In this document: in pieces, positions 34,854-43,027 of the stretch
Layout: every line of letters starts with the position of its first letter
Position numbering within the stretch: the stretch's first letter is position 1
Source: Devosia sp. SD17-2
GTDB lineage: Bacteria > Pseudomonadota > Alphaproteobacteria > Rhizobiales > Devosiaceae
Direction: 5' to 3'
Assembly: GCF_029201565.1 (NCBI RefSeq)
Contig: NZ_CP104002.1
Location: 3,799,001-3,863,000, forward strand
DNA: 64,000 bases
Program-made: the position numbers and the translations under genes
The notes under the pieces: generated by a model
The model's input: only the letters and a program-made list of their open reading frames with translations
Databases searched by the model: none
What the model was told of the DNA's origin: nothing

Positions 34854-36197
34854 ATGTCAGTCGTTCCCTATTCCGGCGATGAGCCGCTTGCGACCTCCGG
34901 CAAGCCCAAGAAAGACTTCTCGCCGCAGCCCTATATCATGGCCGGTTATGTCACCCTTGCCCTGACCTTTGGCGTGTTTGGCGTCTGGGCCGCGACGGCT
35001 CCTCTCGCCAGCGGCGTTGTCGCCGGCGGCGTGATCTCGGTGGAATCGAGCCGCAAGATCGTCCAGCACCTCGAAGGCGGCATCGTCTCGGGGATCAATG
35101 CCAGCGAAGGCGATATTGTCGAGGCGGGCACTGTCGTGCTGACGCTTGATCCGACCCAGGCCCAGGGCAATGTGGCCTATCTCAACAGCCGCCAGCACAT
35201 GCTGCTGGCCCAGGAAGCGCGCCTTAACGCGGAAAGCGTCAACGGCGCGGCAGTCATCTTCCCGGACGAACTGTTCACATCCGATGATCCTGCCGTTCAG
35301 CGCGTCATCGCCCTGCAGCAGACATTGTTCAACGATCGCAAGGCGAGCAAGGATGGCCAGGTCGCCATCTTCACCTCGCGCATCGATCAGCTCAACGAAG
35401 CCATCAATGGCCTGTCGCTGCAAAAGGACGCCATCGAGCAGCAGATGACCTCGCTGAACGATGAAGTGACCCGCCTGACCCGCGGCCAGGAAACCGGCGT
35501 CATCGCCACCAACCAGCTCTCGTCCATGACGCGTGCGCGCCTTGAACTGCAGGGCGAGCTTGGTGCGATCACCTCGGAAGTGGCAAAGCTGCGCCAGACC
35601 ATCTCGGAAACCGAGCTGCAGATCATCCAGGTCAATCAGGAGTTCGTCGAACGCGCCGGCAGCGAGCTGCGCGACGTCCGCGAGCAGCTCAACGAGACCA
35701 CCGAGCGCCTCCACGTCGCCCGCGACGTGCTGGAACGGACCACCGTCAAGGCGCCGGTCCGCGGCATGCTGCAGAATATCCGCGTGCATACGATCGGCGG
35801 CGTCATTCGCCCCGCCGAGCCGGTGATGGATATCATTCCGCTCGACGACGATCTCATCATCGCGGCCCAGATCCGGCCCATCGACATCGACAGCGTCTCC
35901 ATCGGCCAAGAAGCCGAAGTGCGTTTCCCGGCATTCTCGGCCAAGACCACGCCGGTCATCTTCGGGCGAATTTCGGTGGTATCGCAGGACGTCGTGCAGC
36001 CGGAAAACCCGAACCAGGCGCCCTATTACAGCGCCCGCATCGAGGTTGCCGACACCGACGTGCCGCAGGACATCCGCGAGCGCCTGCTCCCGGGCATGCC
36101 CGTGGACGTGATCGTCTCGACCGGCGAACGCACCATGTTCGAATATTTCGTGCGTCCGATGACCGACATGTTCAACAAGGGCATGCGCGAGCAGTAA
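34854..36197 (+). CDS. Type I secretion membrane fusion protein (HlyD/PrtE family)
   Basis: A 447-residue periplasmic adaptor. One membrane helix lies near residues 28-50. Then come the first lipoyl half (VQHLEGGIVSGINASEGDIV), a long alpha-helical hairpin (about 95-300), the second lipoyl half (VKAPVRGMLQNIRVHTIGGVI) and beta-barrel domain (LLPGMPVDVIVSTGERT). This is the normal order for type I secretion adaptors. It links the ABC exporter upstream to a TolC-type outer-membrane channel, which is not in this window. The 9-bp spacing shows one operon. Confidence 0.95.
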   Translation: MSVVPYSGDEPLATSGKPKKDFSPQPYIMAGYVTLALTFGVFGVWAATAPLASGVVAGGVISVESSRKIVQHLEGGIVSGINASEGDIVEAGTVVLTLDPTQAQGNVAYLNSRQHMLLAQEARLNAESVNGAAVIFPDELFTSDDPAVQRVIALQQTLFNDRKASKDGQVAIFTSRIDQLNEAINGLSLQKDAIEQQMTSLNDEVTRLTRGQETGVIATNQLSSMTRARLELQGELGAITSEVAKLRQTISETELQIIQVNQEFVERAGSELRDVREQLNETTERLHVARDVLERTTVKAPVRGMLQNIRVHTIGGVIRPAEPVMDIIPLDDDLIIAAQIRPIDIDSVSIGQEAEVRFPAFSAKTTPVIFGRISVVSQDVVQPENPNQAPYYSARIEVADTDVPQDIRERLLPGMPVDVIVSTGERTMFEYFVRPMTDMFNKGMREQ

Positions 36198-36205
36198 GCC
36201 AAATC

Positions 36206-36234
36206 CCAGGCGGCACCGCCGGTTTGCCGCCTGG
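36206..36234 (+). terminator. Hairpin after the HlyD-type gene
   Basis: CCAGGCGGCA and TGCCGCCTGG form a perfect 10-bp stem with a 9-base loop, 8 bases after the stop. There is no T-run, so termination efficiency is uncertain. Confidence 0.5.
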
Positions 36235-36374
36235 ACACCTGCCCCGGTTTCTTGCCGCTACCCCGAACCGCCAAATGGGGTTATAGGCCATTGCTTCAGA
36301 AATGGTCTTTTCTCACGCGCAGCGCTGTGCTTGACGTGCGGCAGCCAGACTGACTGAGGCGACCCCATAGCAGC

Positions 36375-37538
36375 ATGAAAATTGTTCTTTCCATTCAATC
36401 CCTCAAATACCCGCTGACGGGTATCGGTCGGTATACGCTTGAGCTGGCCCAGCAATTGGCCGCCAACCCCGAAGTCGAGCAGCTGGATTATTTCAACGGC
36501 GACCGCTTCGTTCCGGCCCTGCCCGAGAGGGATGCGATGGAAACGGCGCCAAGCGCTGCGGCGAGCGGCCTGCTCGCCGTCAAGCGACAGCTGGCGCGCA
36601 GCAAGTTGGTGCTCGAGACCTATCGCGCGCTCAAGTCGCTGCGCCGGTCCAACCCCTTCGCCGGCCATGAAGGGCAATTGTTTCATGGGCCCAATTTCTA
36701 CGTTCCAGACTTCCCGGGGCCGCGGACGGTCACCATCCATGATCTCTCCGTCTTGACCATGCCGCAGTTTCATCCGCCCGAGCGGGTGCTCTATCTCGGC
36801 AAGGAAATCGAGATTTCGCTGCAGCGCACCAATACGATCATCACCGATTGCGAAGCGATCAAAGATGAGGTGATCCAGCGCTTTGGTGTGGCCGCGAGCG
36901 ATGTGTTCGTGGCGCCGCTGGCCAGCAGCGAAATCTTTCACGCGCGGGATAACTCCGAAACCGCCCGGGCGCTCGCGCGCTATGGGCTGACCCACGGCGG
37001 CTACACGCTTTACACCGGCACGATCGAGCCGCGGAAAAACCTCGTCAACCTGATCGACGCCTACGAAAAGCTCCCCGCCCCCCTGCGGGCGCAGAAGCCG
37101 CTCGTTCTCTCCGGCCATCGTGGCTGGCAGAACGAAGCCATCATGGAGCGGATCGAGCGGGCGCAGCGCCAGGGTTGGCTGACCTATCTCGGCTTTGTGC
37201 CGGAAGAGGATCTGCCGATCCTCTTCTCGGGCGCCTATCTCTTCGCCTTCCCCTCGCTCTACGAGGGCTTCGGCCTGCCCGTCCTTGAGGCCATGGCCTC
37301 CGGAGTACCCGTGGTCACGTCAAACCGCTCTTCCCTACCCGAGGTCGGCGGCGATGCGGCACTGTTTGTCGAGCCGGAAGATGTTACAGGCATCAGCGAG
37401 GCGCTCGAGCGCGCTCTGACAGATACAGCCTGGCGCGAGGCCGCCATAGCAGGCGGGTTTGCCCAGGCGCAGAAATTCAGCTGGGAAAAATGCGCAGCCG
37501 ACACACTTACGGCCTATCGCGCGACCATAGCGCGTTGA
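36375..37538 (+). CDS. Glycosyltransferase family 4 protein
   Basis: A 387-residue GT-B fold transferase. The N-terminal donor/acceptor half begins VLSIQSLKYPLTGIGRYTLELAQ. The C-terminal half has the nucleotide-sugar site with YTGTIEPRKNLVNLI and the E-x7-E element in PSLYEGFGLPVLEAMASG. It is soluble or membrane-peripheral and should add a sugar from a nucleotide donor to a growing glycan at the inner membrane. It sits 12 bp before the polysaccharide export permease gene, so it is part of the same export locus. Mannosyl- or rhamnosyl-transferase activity fits the GDP-sugar genes downstream, by inference. Confidence 0.92.
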   Translation: MKIVLSIQSLKYPLTGIGRYTLELAQQLAANPEVEQLDYFNGDRFVPALPERDAMETAPSAAASGLLAVKRQLARSKLVLETYRALKSLRRSNPFAGHEGQLFHGPNFYVPDFPGPRTVTIHDLSVLTMPQFHPPERVLYLGKEIEISLQRTNTIITDCEAIKDEVIQRFGVAASDVFVAPLASSEIFHARDNSETARALARYGLTHGGYTLYTGTIEPRKNLVNLIDAYEKLPAPLRAQKPLVLSGHRGWQNEAIMERIERAQRQGWLTYLGFVPEEDLPILFSGAYLFAFPSLYEGFGLPVLEAMASGVPVVTSNRSSLPEVGGDAALFVEPEDVTGISEALERALTDTAWREAAIAGGFAQAQKFSWEKCAADTLTAYRATIAR

Positions 37539-37550
37539 GGAGAAGCTAGA

Positions 37551-38348
37551 ATGGTCCTCAATCTGTTGCGCGCGCTCTGGAGCTACCGGTATTTCCTGGC
37601 CACCTCGATCATGGCCGATTTTCGGAACCGGGTCCTCCGCAGTCGCCTTGGCTTTCTCTGGATCATCCTCGCGCCGCTGTCGCAGGTGCTGATCTATACC
37701 TTTGTTCTCTCGTCGCTGATGTCCCAGCGCCTGCCGGGGATCGACAACTCCTTCTCCTATGCGATCTATCTGATGTCGGGGTTCCAGGCCTGGCTGCTGT
37801 TCAGCGAGATCATCACAAGGTCGATCACCGTCTTCATCGATAATGGCAATGTGCTCAAGAAGATCTCCTTCCCGCGCACGATCCTGCCCATCGTGGTCAT
37901 CGCGACGTCGCTGATCACCAATCTCATTTTTCTCGCGCTGGTGCTCGTCATCTTTGCGCTGCTTGGTTTCCCGCTCGGCTGGAACCTCCTGTGGCTGCCG
38001 GTGATGATGATCATCAACATCGCGTTCGCCTCCGGCATCGGCCTTGTCGCAGGCGTTCTCAATGTCTTCATCCGCGATATCGGCCAGCTGACGCCGATCC
38101 TGATGCAGTTCCTGTTCTGGTTTACGCCGATCGTCTACACGATCACCATCCTGCCCGACGCCTTCCAGAAGATCGTGATGCTCAATCCCATGTTCTGGAT
38201 CATCGACGGCTATCACCGCGTCATGGTGTTCAACGAGGCTCCGCTCAACGGCCCGCTCATGTTCATTTTCGCGCTTTCGCTGGCCATTCTCGGGCTGGCC
38301 TTCTGGCTCTTCCGCAAGGCGAGCCCCGAAATGGTGGACGCGCTATGA
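37551..38348 (+). CDS. wzm: Polysaccharide ABC export permease (Wzm-like)
   Basis: A 265-residue inner-membrane protein of the ABC-2 type with about six helices. Features: the amphipathic N-terminal segment (RNRVLRSRLGFLWIILAPL), conserved NPMFWIIDGYHRVM near the C-terminus, and no ATPase domain. It forms the channel for undecaprenyl-linked O-antigen or capsule export with the ATPase encoded next, whose start overlaps by four bases. A GAGGAGA ribosome site is present. The symbol is by function; TagG- or KpsM-like naming would be equivalent at this level. Confidence 0.9.
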   Translation: MVLNLLRALWSYRYFLATSIMADFRNRVLRSRLGFLWIILAPLSQVLIYTFVLSSLMSQRLPGIDNSFSYAIYLMSGFQAWLLFSEIITRSITVFIDNGNVLKKISFPRTILPIVVIATSLITNLIFLALVLVIFALLGFPLGWNLLWLPVMMIINIAFASGIGLVAGVLNVFIRDIGQLTPILMQFLFWFTPIVYTITILPDAFQKIVMLNPMFWIIDGYHRVMVFNEAPLNGPLMFIFALSLAILGLAFWLFRKASPEMVDAL

Positions 38349-39580
38349 GCCACATCGTCATGAACGTATCCGGGCTGGGCAAGGTGTTCCGACGCTACAG
38401 TCACGAGCTCTATCGGGTGCTGCGGTGGTTCGGCGTCAATGCCCCCATCGCCGAAGAGCGCTGGGTGCTCAAGGATATTTCCTTCGACGTGCAATCTGGA
38501 CAGGCTCTGGGCATTGTCGGGCGCAATGGCGCGGGCAAGAGCACGCTACTGAAACTGATCACCGGCACGATGCGGCCCTCCACGGGCGGCGTCACGATCA
38601 ACGGCAAGATTGCGGCCATTCTCGAATTGGGGATGGGTTTCAACCCAGACTATACGGGACGCCAGAACGTCTTTCACGCGCTGGGCCTGATGGGCTACCA
38701 GCATGCCGAGATCGTCGATGCACTGGACGGCATTGCAGGGTTTTCGGAGCTCGGCAGCTATTTCGACCAGCCCCTGCGCGTCTATTCCAGCGGCATGCAT
38801 ATGCGGCTGGCCTTTTCGGTCGCAACCGCCTTCCGGCCCGATATCCTCATCGTGGACGAAGCGCTGTCGGTGGGCGATGCCTATTTCCAGCACAAGAGTT
38901 TTGATCGCATCAAGGAATTCCAGAAGGAGGGCACCACCCTCATTCTCGTGTCCCACGACCGCATGGCACTCCTCAGCCTCTGCGACCGCGCGATCCTTCT
39001 CCACAATGGCGCCGTGGCCAAGGACGGCGATCCGGAAGCGGTGCTGGACTATTACAACGCGCTCCTCAGCGACGCGAGCGACACCTCGATCGAGACGCGC
39101 GAGCTGGAGAACGGTCGCATCCAGACGACGTCTGGAAATAAAAGGGTCGCCATCGAAGCGGTGAGCCTCCTGGATGAGGCCGGCCAAGCCGTCGACACGC
39201 TATCGGTTGGCCAAAAAGCCCGGTTTAGGGTCGACGTCCTAGCGAACTCTGCCGTGGACACGCTTGTCTTGGGATTTTCAATCAAGGACCGTGTGGGCCA
39301 AACCATGCACGGGACAAACACGTATTACAGCGACCAGGTCATCGAAAACGTGAAACCCGGCGACCGGTACAGCTTTACCGTCGCTTTCGAAGCCAATTTT
39401 GGTGAAGGCTCTTACTCGGTTACCCTCGCCCTCACCGGTGGCGAAAATCACCTCAATGACAATTATGAATGGCGCGACCTTGCCCTTGTGTTCTCAGTCG
39501 CAAACCTGAGCAAGCAGGTGTTTGACGGCAAGCTGTACCTGCCATCCCACTTTAGCGTCGAAAAGAACGGATCGATCTGA
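38345..39580 (+). CDS. wzt: Polysaccharide ABC export ATPase with extended C-terminal domain (Wzt-like)
   Basis: A 411-residue protein. The N-terminal ATPase has Walker A GRNGAGKS at 59-66, the export-type signature YSSGMHMRLAFS, and Walker B DILIVDEALSVGD. A beta-rich C-terminal domain (about 250-411) resembles the Wzt carbohydrate-binding domain (DTLVLGFSIKDRVGQTMHGTNTYY). In E. coli O8/O9a and Klebsiella O12, such a domain reads a capped glycan end before export. The ATG at 38345 overlaps the Wzm-like stop. The presence of this domain predicts a chain-capping enzyme, for which the methyltransferase at 43024 is the candidate. Confidence 0.92.
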   Translation: MSHIVMNVSGLGKVFRRYSHELYRVLRWFGVNAPIAEERWVLKDISFDVQSGQALGIVGRNGAGKSTLLKLITGTMRPSTGGVTINGKIAAILELGMGFNPDYTGRQNVFHALGLMGYQHAEIVDALDGIAGFSELGSYFDQPLRVYSSGMHMRLAFSVATAFRPDILIVDEALSVGDAYFQHKSFDRIKEFQKEGTTLILVSHDRMALLSLCDRAILLHNGAVAKDGDPEAVLDYYNALLSDASDTSIETRELENGRIQTTSGNKRVAIEAVSLLDEAGQAVDTLSVGQKARFRVDVLANSAVDTLVLGFSIKDRVGQTMHGTNTYYSDQVIENVKPGDRYSFTVAFEANFGEGSYSVTLALTGGENHLNDNYEWRDLALVFSVANLSKQVFDGKLYLPSHFSVEKNGSI

Positions 39581-39596
39581 GGCAGACAGTCTCGCG

Positions 39597-41957
39597 CTAA
39601 TCCCGCGTCAATTCCTCGATGAAACGCTCCGCGATGACGCGCCAGGAATATTCGCTTTTGGCGCGGGCGCGGGCGGCGGTGATCATGGCCTGAAGCGCAT
39701 CGTCACTGGTATTTGCCAGACGTGCGAGGGATTGTGCCATGCTCTCATTCTCGCCCTGGACGTAATGGACGTCAGGATCGATCGCGAGGCCCCGGGCGCC
39801 AAAGGCAGATGAAATGACCGGCACGCCGGCTGCCATGTAATCGAGCATTTTGAGGTTCGTGCCGGTGCCCGAGCGCATCGGGTTGAGCGCAACGTCCGCA
39901 ATCGAGAGCATGAGATCGCGTGTCTCCATATCGACGGCGCCCATCAGCTCCACATTGGCAGGCAGTACACGATCCTTGAACGGTAGGCAGACACTGCCGA
40001 TGATGAAGAAGCGCGTATCCGGGCTCCGGGGCGCCTGCGCGAGAATGTCCTCTACGGCCTCGAGATTAGGGCCATGCCAGCTGCCGAGGAACATGGCGAC
40101 TTGTCCGGAAAGCCCGCCGGCAGCCTTTAATCGGCGGCGCTCAGCCAAATCGACGAAACGGATATCATCCAGCGAGACGCCGTTCGGCACTTCGGACAAA
40201 CGCGCGCGCGTTGGGCCGTAGACGCGCTCAAGCTCATGGAGATCGCGATGGGCGCAGGCAAAGACCCGTTCCGCACGCGTCCAGGCGGCCCGCTCGGCCC
40301 GCGTGACCTCAGCCATCAGCGGTTCGGCCTCAGGCACGGCGGAGAACACAGCCGACTTCAGGGTTAGTTCGACGTCCTGCGCCTCGTACCAGAGGGGTTT
40401 GTCCGGTGCAGCTTCCGCGATTGCCTCGATCATGAAGGGGTGGCAGGCGATGACCGCTTCGCTGGCGATCGCCGAGAGCTCCAGCGCCTCGACATAGTCA
40501 GGCGTCAGGCCAAAGAGCGCATTGGTCGTGATGTCGCCAACCGGCCGCTCGCCCACCTGGCGCGAGACGAAATATTCGGCATCGGCATGGTCCTGGCTGC
40601 GCGGAATGGTGATCTCGAGGAGACCGGGGGCAATCTCCATCTCGCTGCGCGCATCGGCGGGACCACCCAGCGAGACAATGTCGATGTCATAATGACGCGC
40701 GAGGTTCCGGTAGAGATGATAGACCCGGGCCTGCCCGCCATTCATCGGCGGGAAGACCTTGAAGGTCGTGGCCACGGTCAGCTTGGGCCGGATAACGCGG
40801 GGCGTCGGCGCGGCAATGAGGCCCTCGGCGACCTTGGCCCAGGTAATGGGGTCGACGCTTTTGCGCGCTTCCCGACCCATCTCCGCCGCGCGCACCGGAT
40901 CGTTCGCCAAGGCCGCCAGGGCTTTTGCCAAATCCTGCGGAGCGGGTGCCGTGACGAGGCCGGTCACGCCATCGGTCACGAATTCAGTCGGCCCGCCCGC
41001 ATCATTGACCGTAATCACCGGCTTGCCCGAGCGCATGGCCTCGATGGTGATGAGGCCATAGTCCTCATCGAAGGGGACGAAGGGCACGGCAAGCGCATTG
41101 GCATAAAGTCCGGCCATGGCGCCGTCGGCAACAAAGCCAAGGAAGCGGATCCGCTCGTCGCCATTGGCGAGTGCCTTGAGGCGCTCTTCGTCCGGCCCCG
41201 ATCCTGCAATCAGCAGGGGCAGATCAGTCTCCACCTGCCGGTAGGCCTCAATGATCAGATCAACCCGCTTGGGCCGATCGAGCCGGCTCGAGGTGAAGAA
41301 ATAGTCCTGGCTACCGCAGAAATAATCGTCGCGATGCGGCGGCGGATAAAGCACATCCACGCTTGCATCAGCGGGGAAATAATCCTTTCGGCGCGCAACG
41401 GTCCCGGCGATGGCGGCGTGCCGCCGAACCCGTCCGCCCGAGAGGGCAGCATTGTCGAGAAAATGGATGATGGCGCGCGATACTGGCCCCGGAAACCCTA
41501 GCGCGGCTTCGCTTTCCGCGTCGCCGCGCAGCGCTTTCAGCCGCTCGAACAGCAGAGGGATCGCGTCGGCGCCCGGCTCCGTACCGGCGTCTTCCACCCA
41601 GCTCAGCAGCGCGCGGAGTTTTTCAGGTTGGGCCGCGATATCGAGCGGCGCGCCCGCATAAGTGTCATAGAGACCACGCAGCCGGTGCAGCATGTAGCAG
41701 ATATGGTTGGGATGATTGACCATCCAACCGGGATATTTGCCGGAGATCACGCAATCATAGGCCGACAGGTCGAGCTGGGAGAAGGTCTCGTAAGAGCCGA
41801 TCAAATCCCAGAAATTGCCCTCAGGCGAGGGTATCGAGACGATGTCGCACTGGTGCTCAGTCTGGGTATTGAAATGGTTCTGGAGCCCCCACCAGAGGTT
41901 CTCGGCGCCGCCCAGCGCCAGGGGCGAAGCCAGCGGAGTGACAAGTGCGATCTTCAT
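39597..41957 (-). CDS. Bifunctional glycosyltransferase, two family-4 domains in tandem
   Basis: A 786-residue protein with two GT-B modules. Module 1 (about 1-390) starts with KIALVTPLASPLALGGAENLW and has the E-x7-E element in EDYGLITIEAMRSGKPVI. Module 2 (about 395-786) starts near LTVATTFKVFPPMNGGQARVY and has the sugar-nucleotide loop in GSGTNLKMLDYMAAGVPVISS. Both halves look intact. Such fusions often make two different linkages of a repeating unit. It is translationally coupled (4-base overlap) to the next glycosyltransferase, in a three-gene leftward unit converging on wzt. Confidence 0.9.
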   Translation of the reverse strand: MKIALVTPLASPLALGGAENLWWGLQNHFNTQTEHQCDIVSIPSPEGNFWDLIGSYETFSQLDLSAYDCVISGKYPGWMVNHPNHICYMLHRLRGLYDTYAGAPLDIAAQPEKLRALLSWVEDAGTEPGADAIPLLFERLKALRGDAESEAALGFPGPVSRAIIHFLDNAALSGGRVRRHAAIAGTVARRKDYFPADASVDVLYPPPHRDDYFCGSQDYFFTSSRLDRPKRVDLIIEAYRQVETDLPLLIAGSGPDEERLKALANGDERIRFLGFVADGAMAGLYANALAVPFVPFDEDYGLITIEAMRSGKPVITVNDAGGPTEFVTDGVTGLVTAPAPQDLAKALAALANDPVRAAEMGREARKSVDPITWAKVAEGLIAAPTPRVIRPKLTVATTFKVFPPMNGGQARVYHLYRNLARHYDIDIVSLGGPADARSEMEIAPGLLEITIPRSQDHADAEYFVSRQVGERPVGDITTNALFGLTPDYVEALELSAIASEAVIACHPFMIEAIAEAAPDKPLWYEAQDVELTLKSAVFSAVPEAEPLMAEVTRAERAAWTRAERVFACAHRDLHELERVYGPTRARLSEVPNGVSLDDIRFVDLAERRRLKAAGGLSGQVAMFLGSWHGPNLEAVEDILAQAPRSPDTRFFIIGSVCLPFKDRVLPANVELMGAVDMETRDLMLSIADVALNPMRSGTGTNLKMLDYMAAGVPVISSAFGARGLAIDPDVHYVQGENESMAQSLARLANTSDDALQAMITAARARAKSEYSWRVIAERFIEELTRD

Positions 41958-43027
41958 GCGCTGGTCTCCGGAAGGTCGGCCAGCAGCGTCTCTACCACAT
42001 GGGACCAGGTGATGTTCATGGCCTCGTAGCGCGCCCGACCATTGGCCCCAAGGCGCTTAGCCAGAGCCGGGTCGGCCATCAGCCGTGACAGTGCCTCGGC
42101 AATGGCATCGGGCTGGGGATCAGTGACATAGCCGGTCTCGCCATCGACGACGAACTCCAGCGGCCCGCCACTATCCCGGCAGGTGACAACAGGCTTGCCC
42201 GACAGCATGGCTTCGAGCGTGATATAGCCATAGTCCTCATCCAGCGGCCCGAAAAACACTGCCGTCGCCTGGGCGTAAAACTCCAGCATTTCAGCGCGGG
42301 CGATGGACCCGACGAAACGAACCCGGTCGGCAAGACCAAGTTCCTCGCTCAACGCCTGTAGCTGTGTCCGCAGCCCCCCGTCGCCGGCGATGACCGCGCC
42401 GATAGGGCTCGATGTCTTCGCCAGTGCGCGCAGGAACAGGTCCTGGCGCTTCAACTCCTCGAGGCGGCTCGGCACGAAAATATAGGGCAAGGCATTGGCG
42501 CAGCGGAACTTTTCGGCGTCCGCCGGCGGGTGGTAGAGCGCCTTACTCTCGATGCCGCTGTAGTGGCGGAGCCGCGACGAAACGCGCTCGGCGATAGTAT
42601 AGACTGCCCTGGCGCTCCCCTGCCCTTCGCCGCCGAGAGAAATCTGGTCCATCTCGGCAATACGACGGCGCAGGTCCTGGGTTTCGGGGGTGTCCGGCCA
42701 GCCATGGGCTGAACCGAAGAGGTCATAGGCGACACGGTGCTGATGCAGCAGCCAGACGCGCTTGTCCGGATGCGGCATGGCATAGGCCGGGAATTTCAGG
42801 CAGATCAGCCGGTCGATCAGACCGCCATCATAGCGCATGAAGTCGGTCGAGAGGCACTGATCCATGGCCCGGCCCGCCGAGACCGGGGCGTCATAATGGA
42901 AGGGTACCGAGATGCGGTGGACCTGATGACCGGCCTCCCGCACGGCCGCCACGAGGCCATCGGCCAGAAACTCGGCCCCGCCATGAATGCCGGGGGTAAA
43001 GACGGTGGCGATGCCGACCCGCATCAA
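41954..43027 (-). CDS. Glycosyltransferase family 4 protein
   Basis: A 357-residue GT-B transferase. The N-terminal module starts RVGIATVFTPGIHGGAEFLA, and the C-terminal module carries the donor-site helix PLDEDYGYITLEAMLSGKPVV (EDYG and the E-x7-E element). It resembles module 1 of the fused transferase downstream (shared EDYG-I-T-EAM-SGKPV), so the two may derive from one ancestor. Stops and starts overlap by four bases on both sides with the methyltransferase upstream and the fused transferase downstream. The likely job is a mannosyl- or rhamnosyl-transfer in glycan assembly. Confidence 0.92.
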   Translation of the reverse strand: MMRVGIATVFTPGIHGGAEFLADGLVAAVREAGHQVHRISVPFHYDAPVSAGRAMDQCLSTDFMRYDGGLIDRLICLKFPAYAMPHPDKRVWLLHQHRVAYDLFGSAHGWPDTPETQDLRRRIAEMDQISLGGEGQGSARAVYTIAERVSSRLRHYSGIESKALYHPPADAEKFRCANALPYIFVPSRLEELKRQDLFLRALAKTSSPIGAVIAGDGGLRTQLQALSEELGLADRVRFVGSIARAEMLEFYAQATAVFFGPLDEDYGYITLEAMLSGKPVVTCRDSGGPLEFVVDGETGYVTDPQPDAIAEALSRLMADPALAKRLGANGRARYEAMNITWSHVVETLLADLPETSA

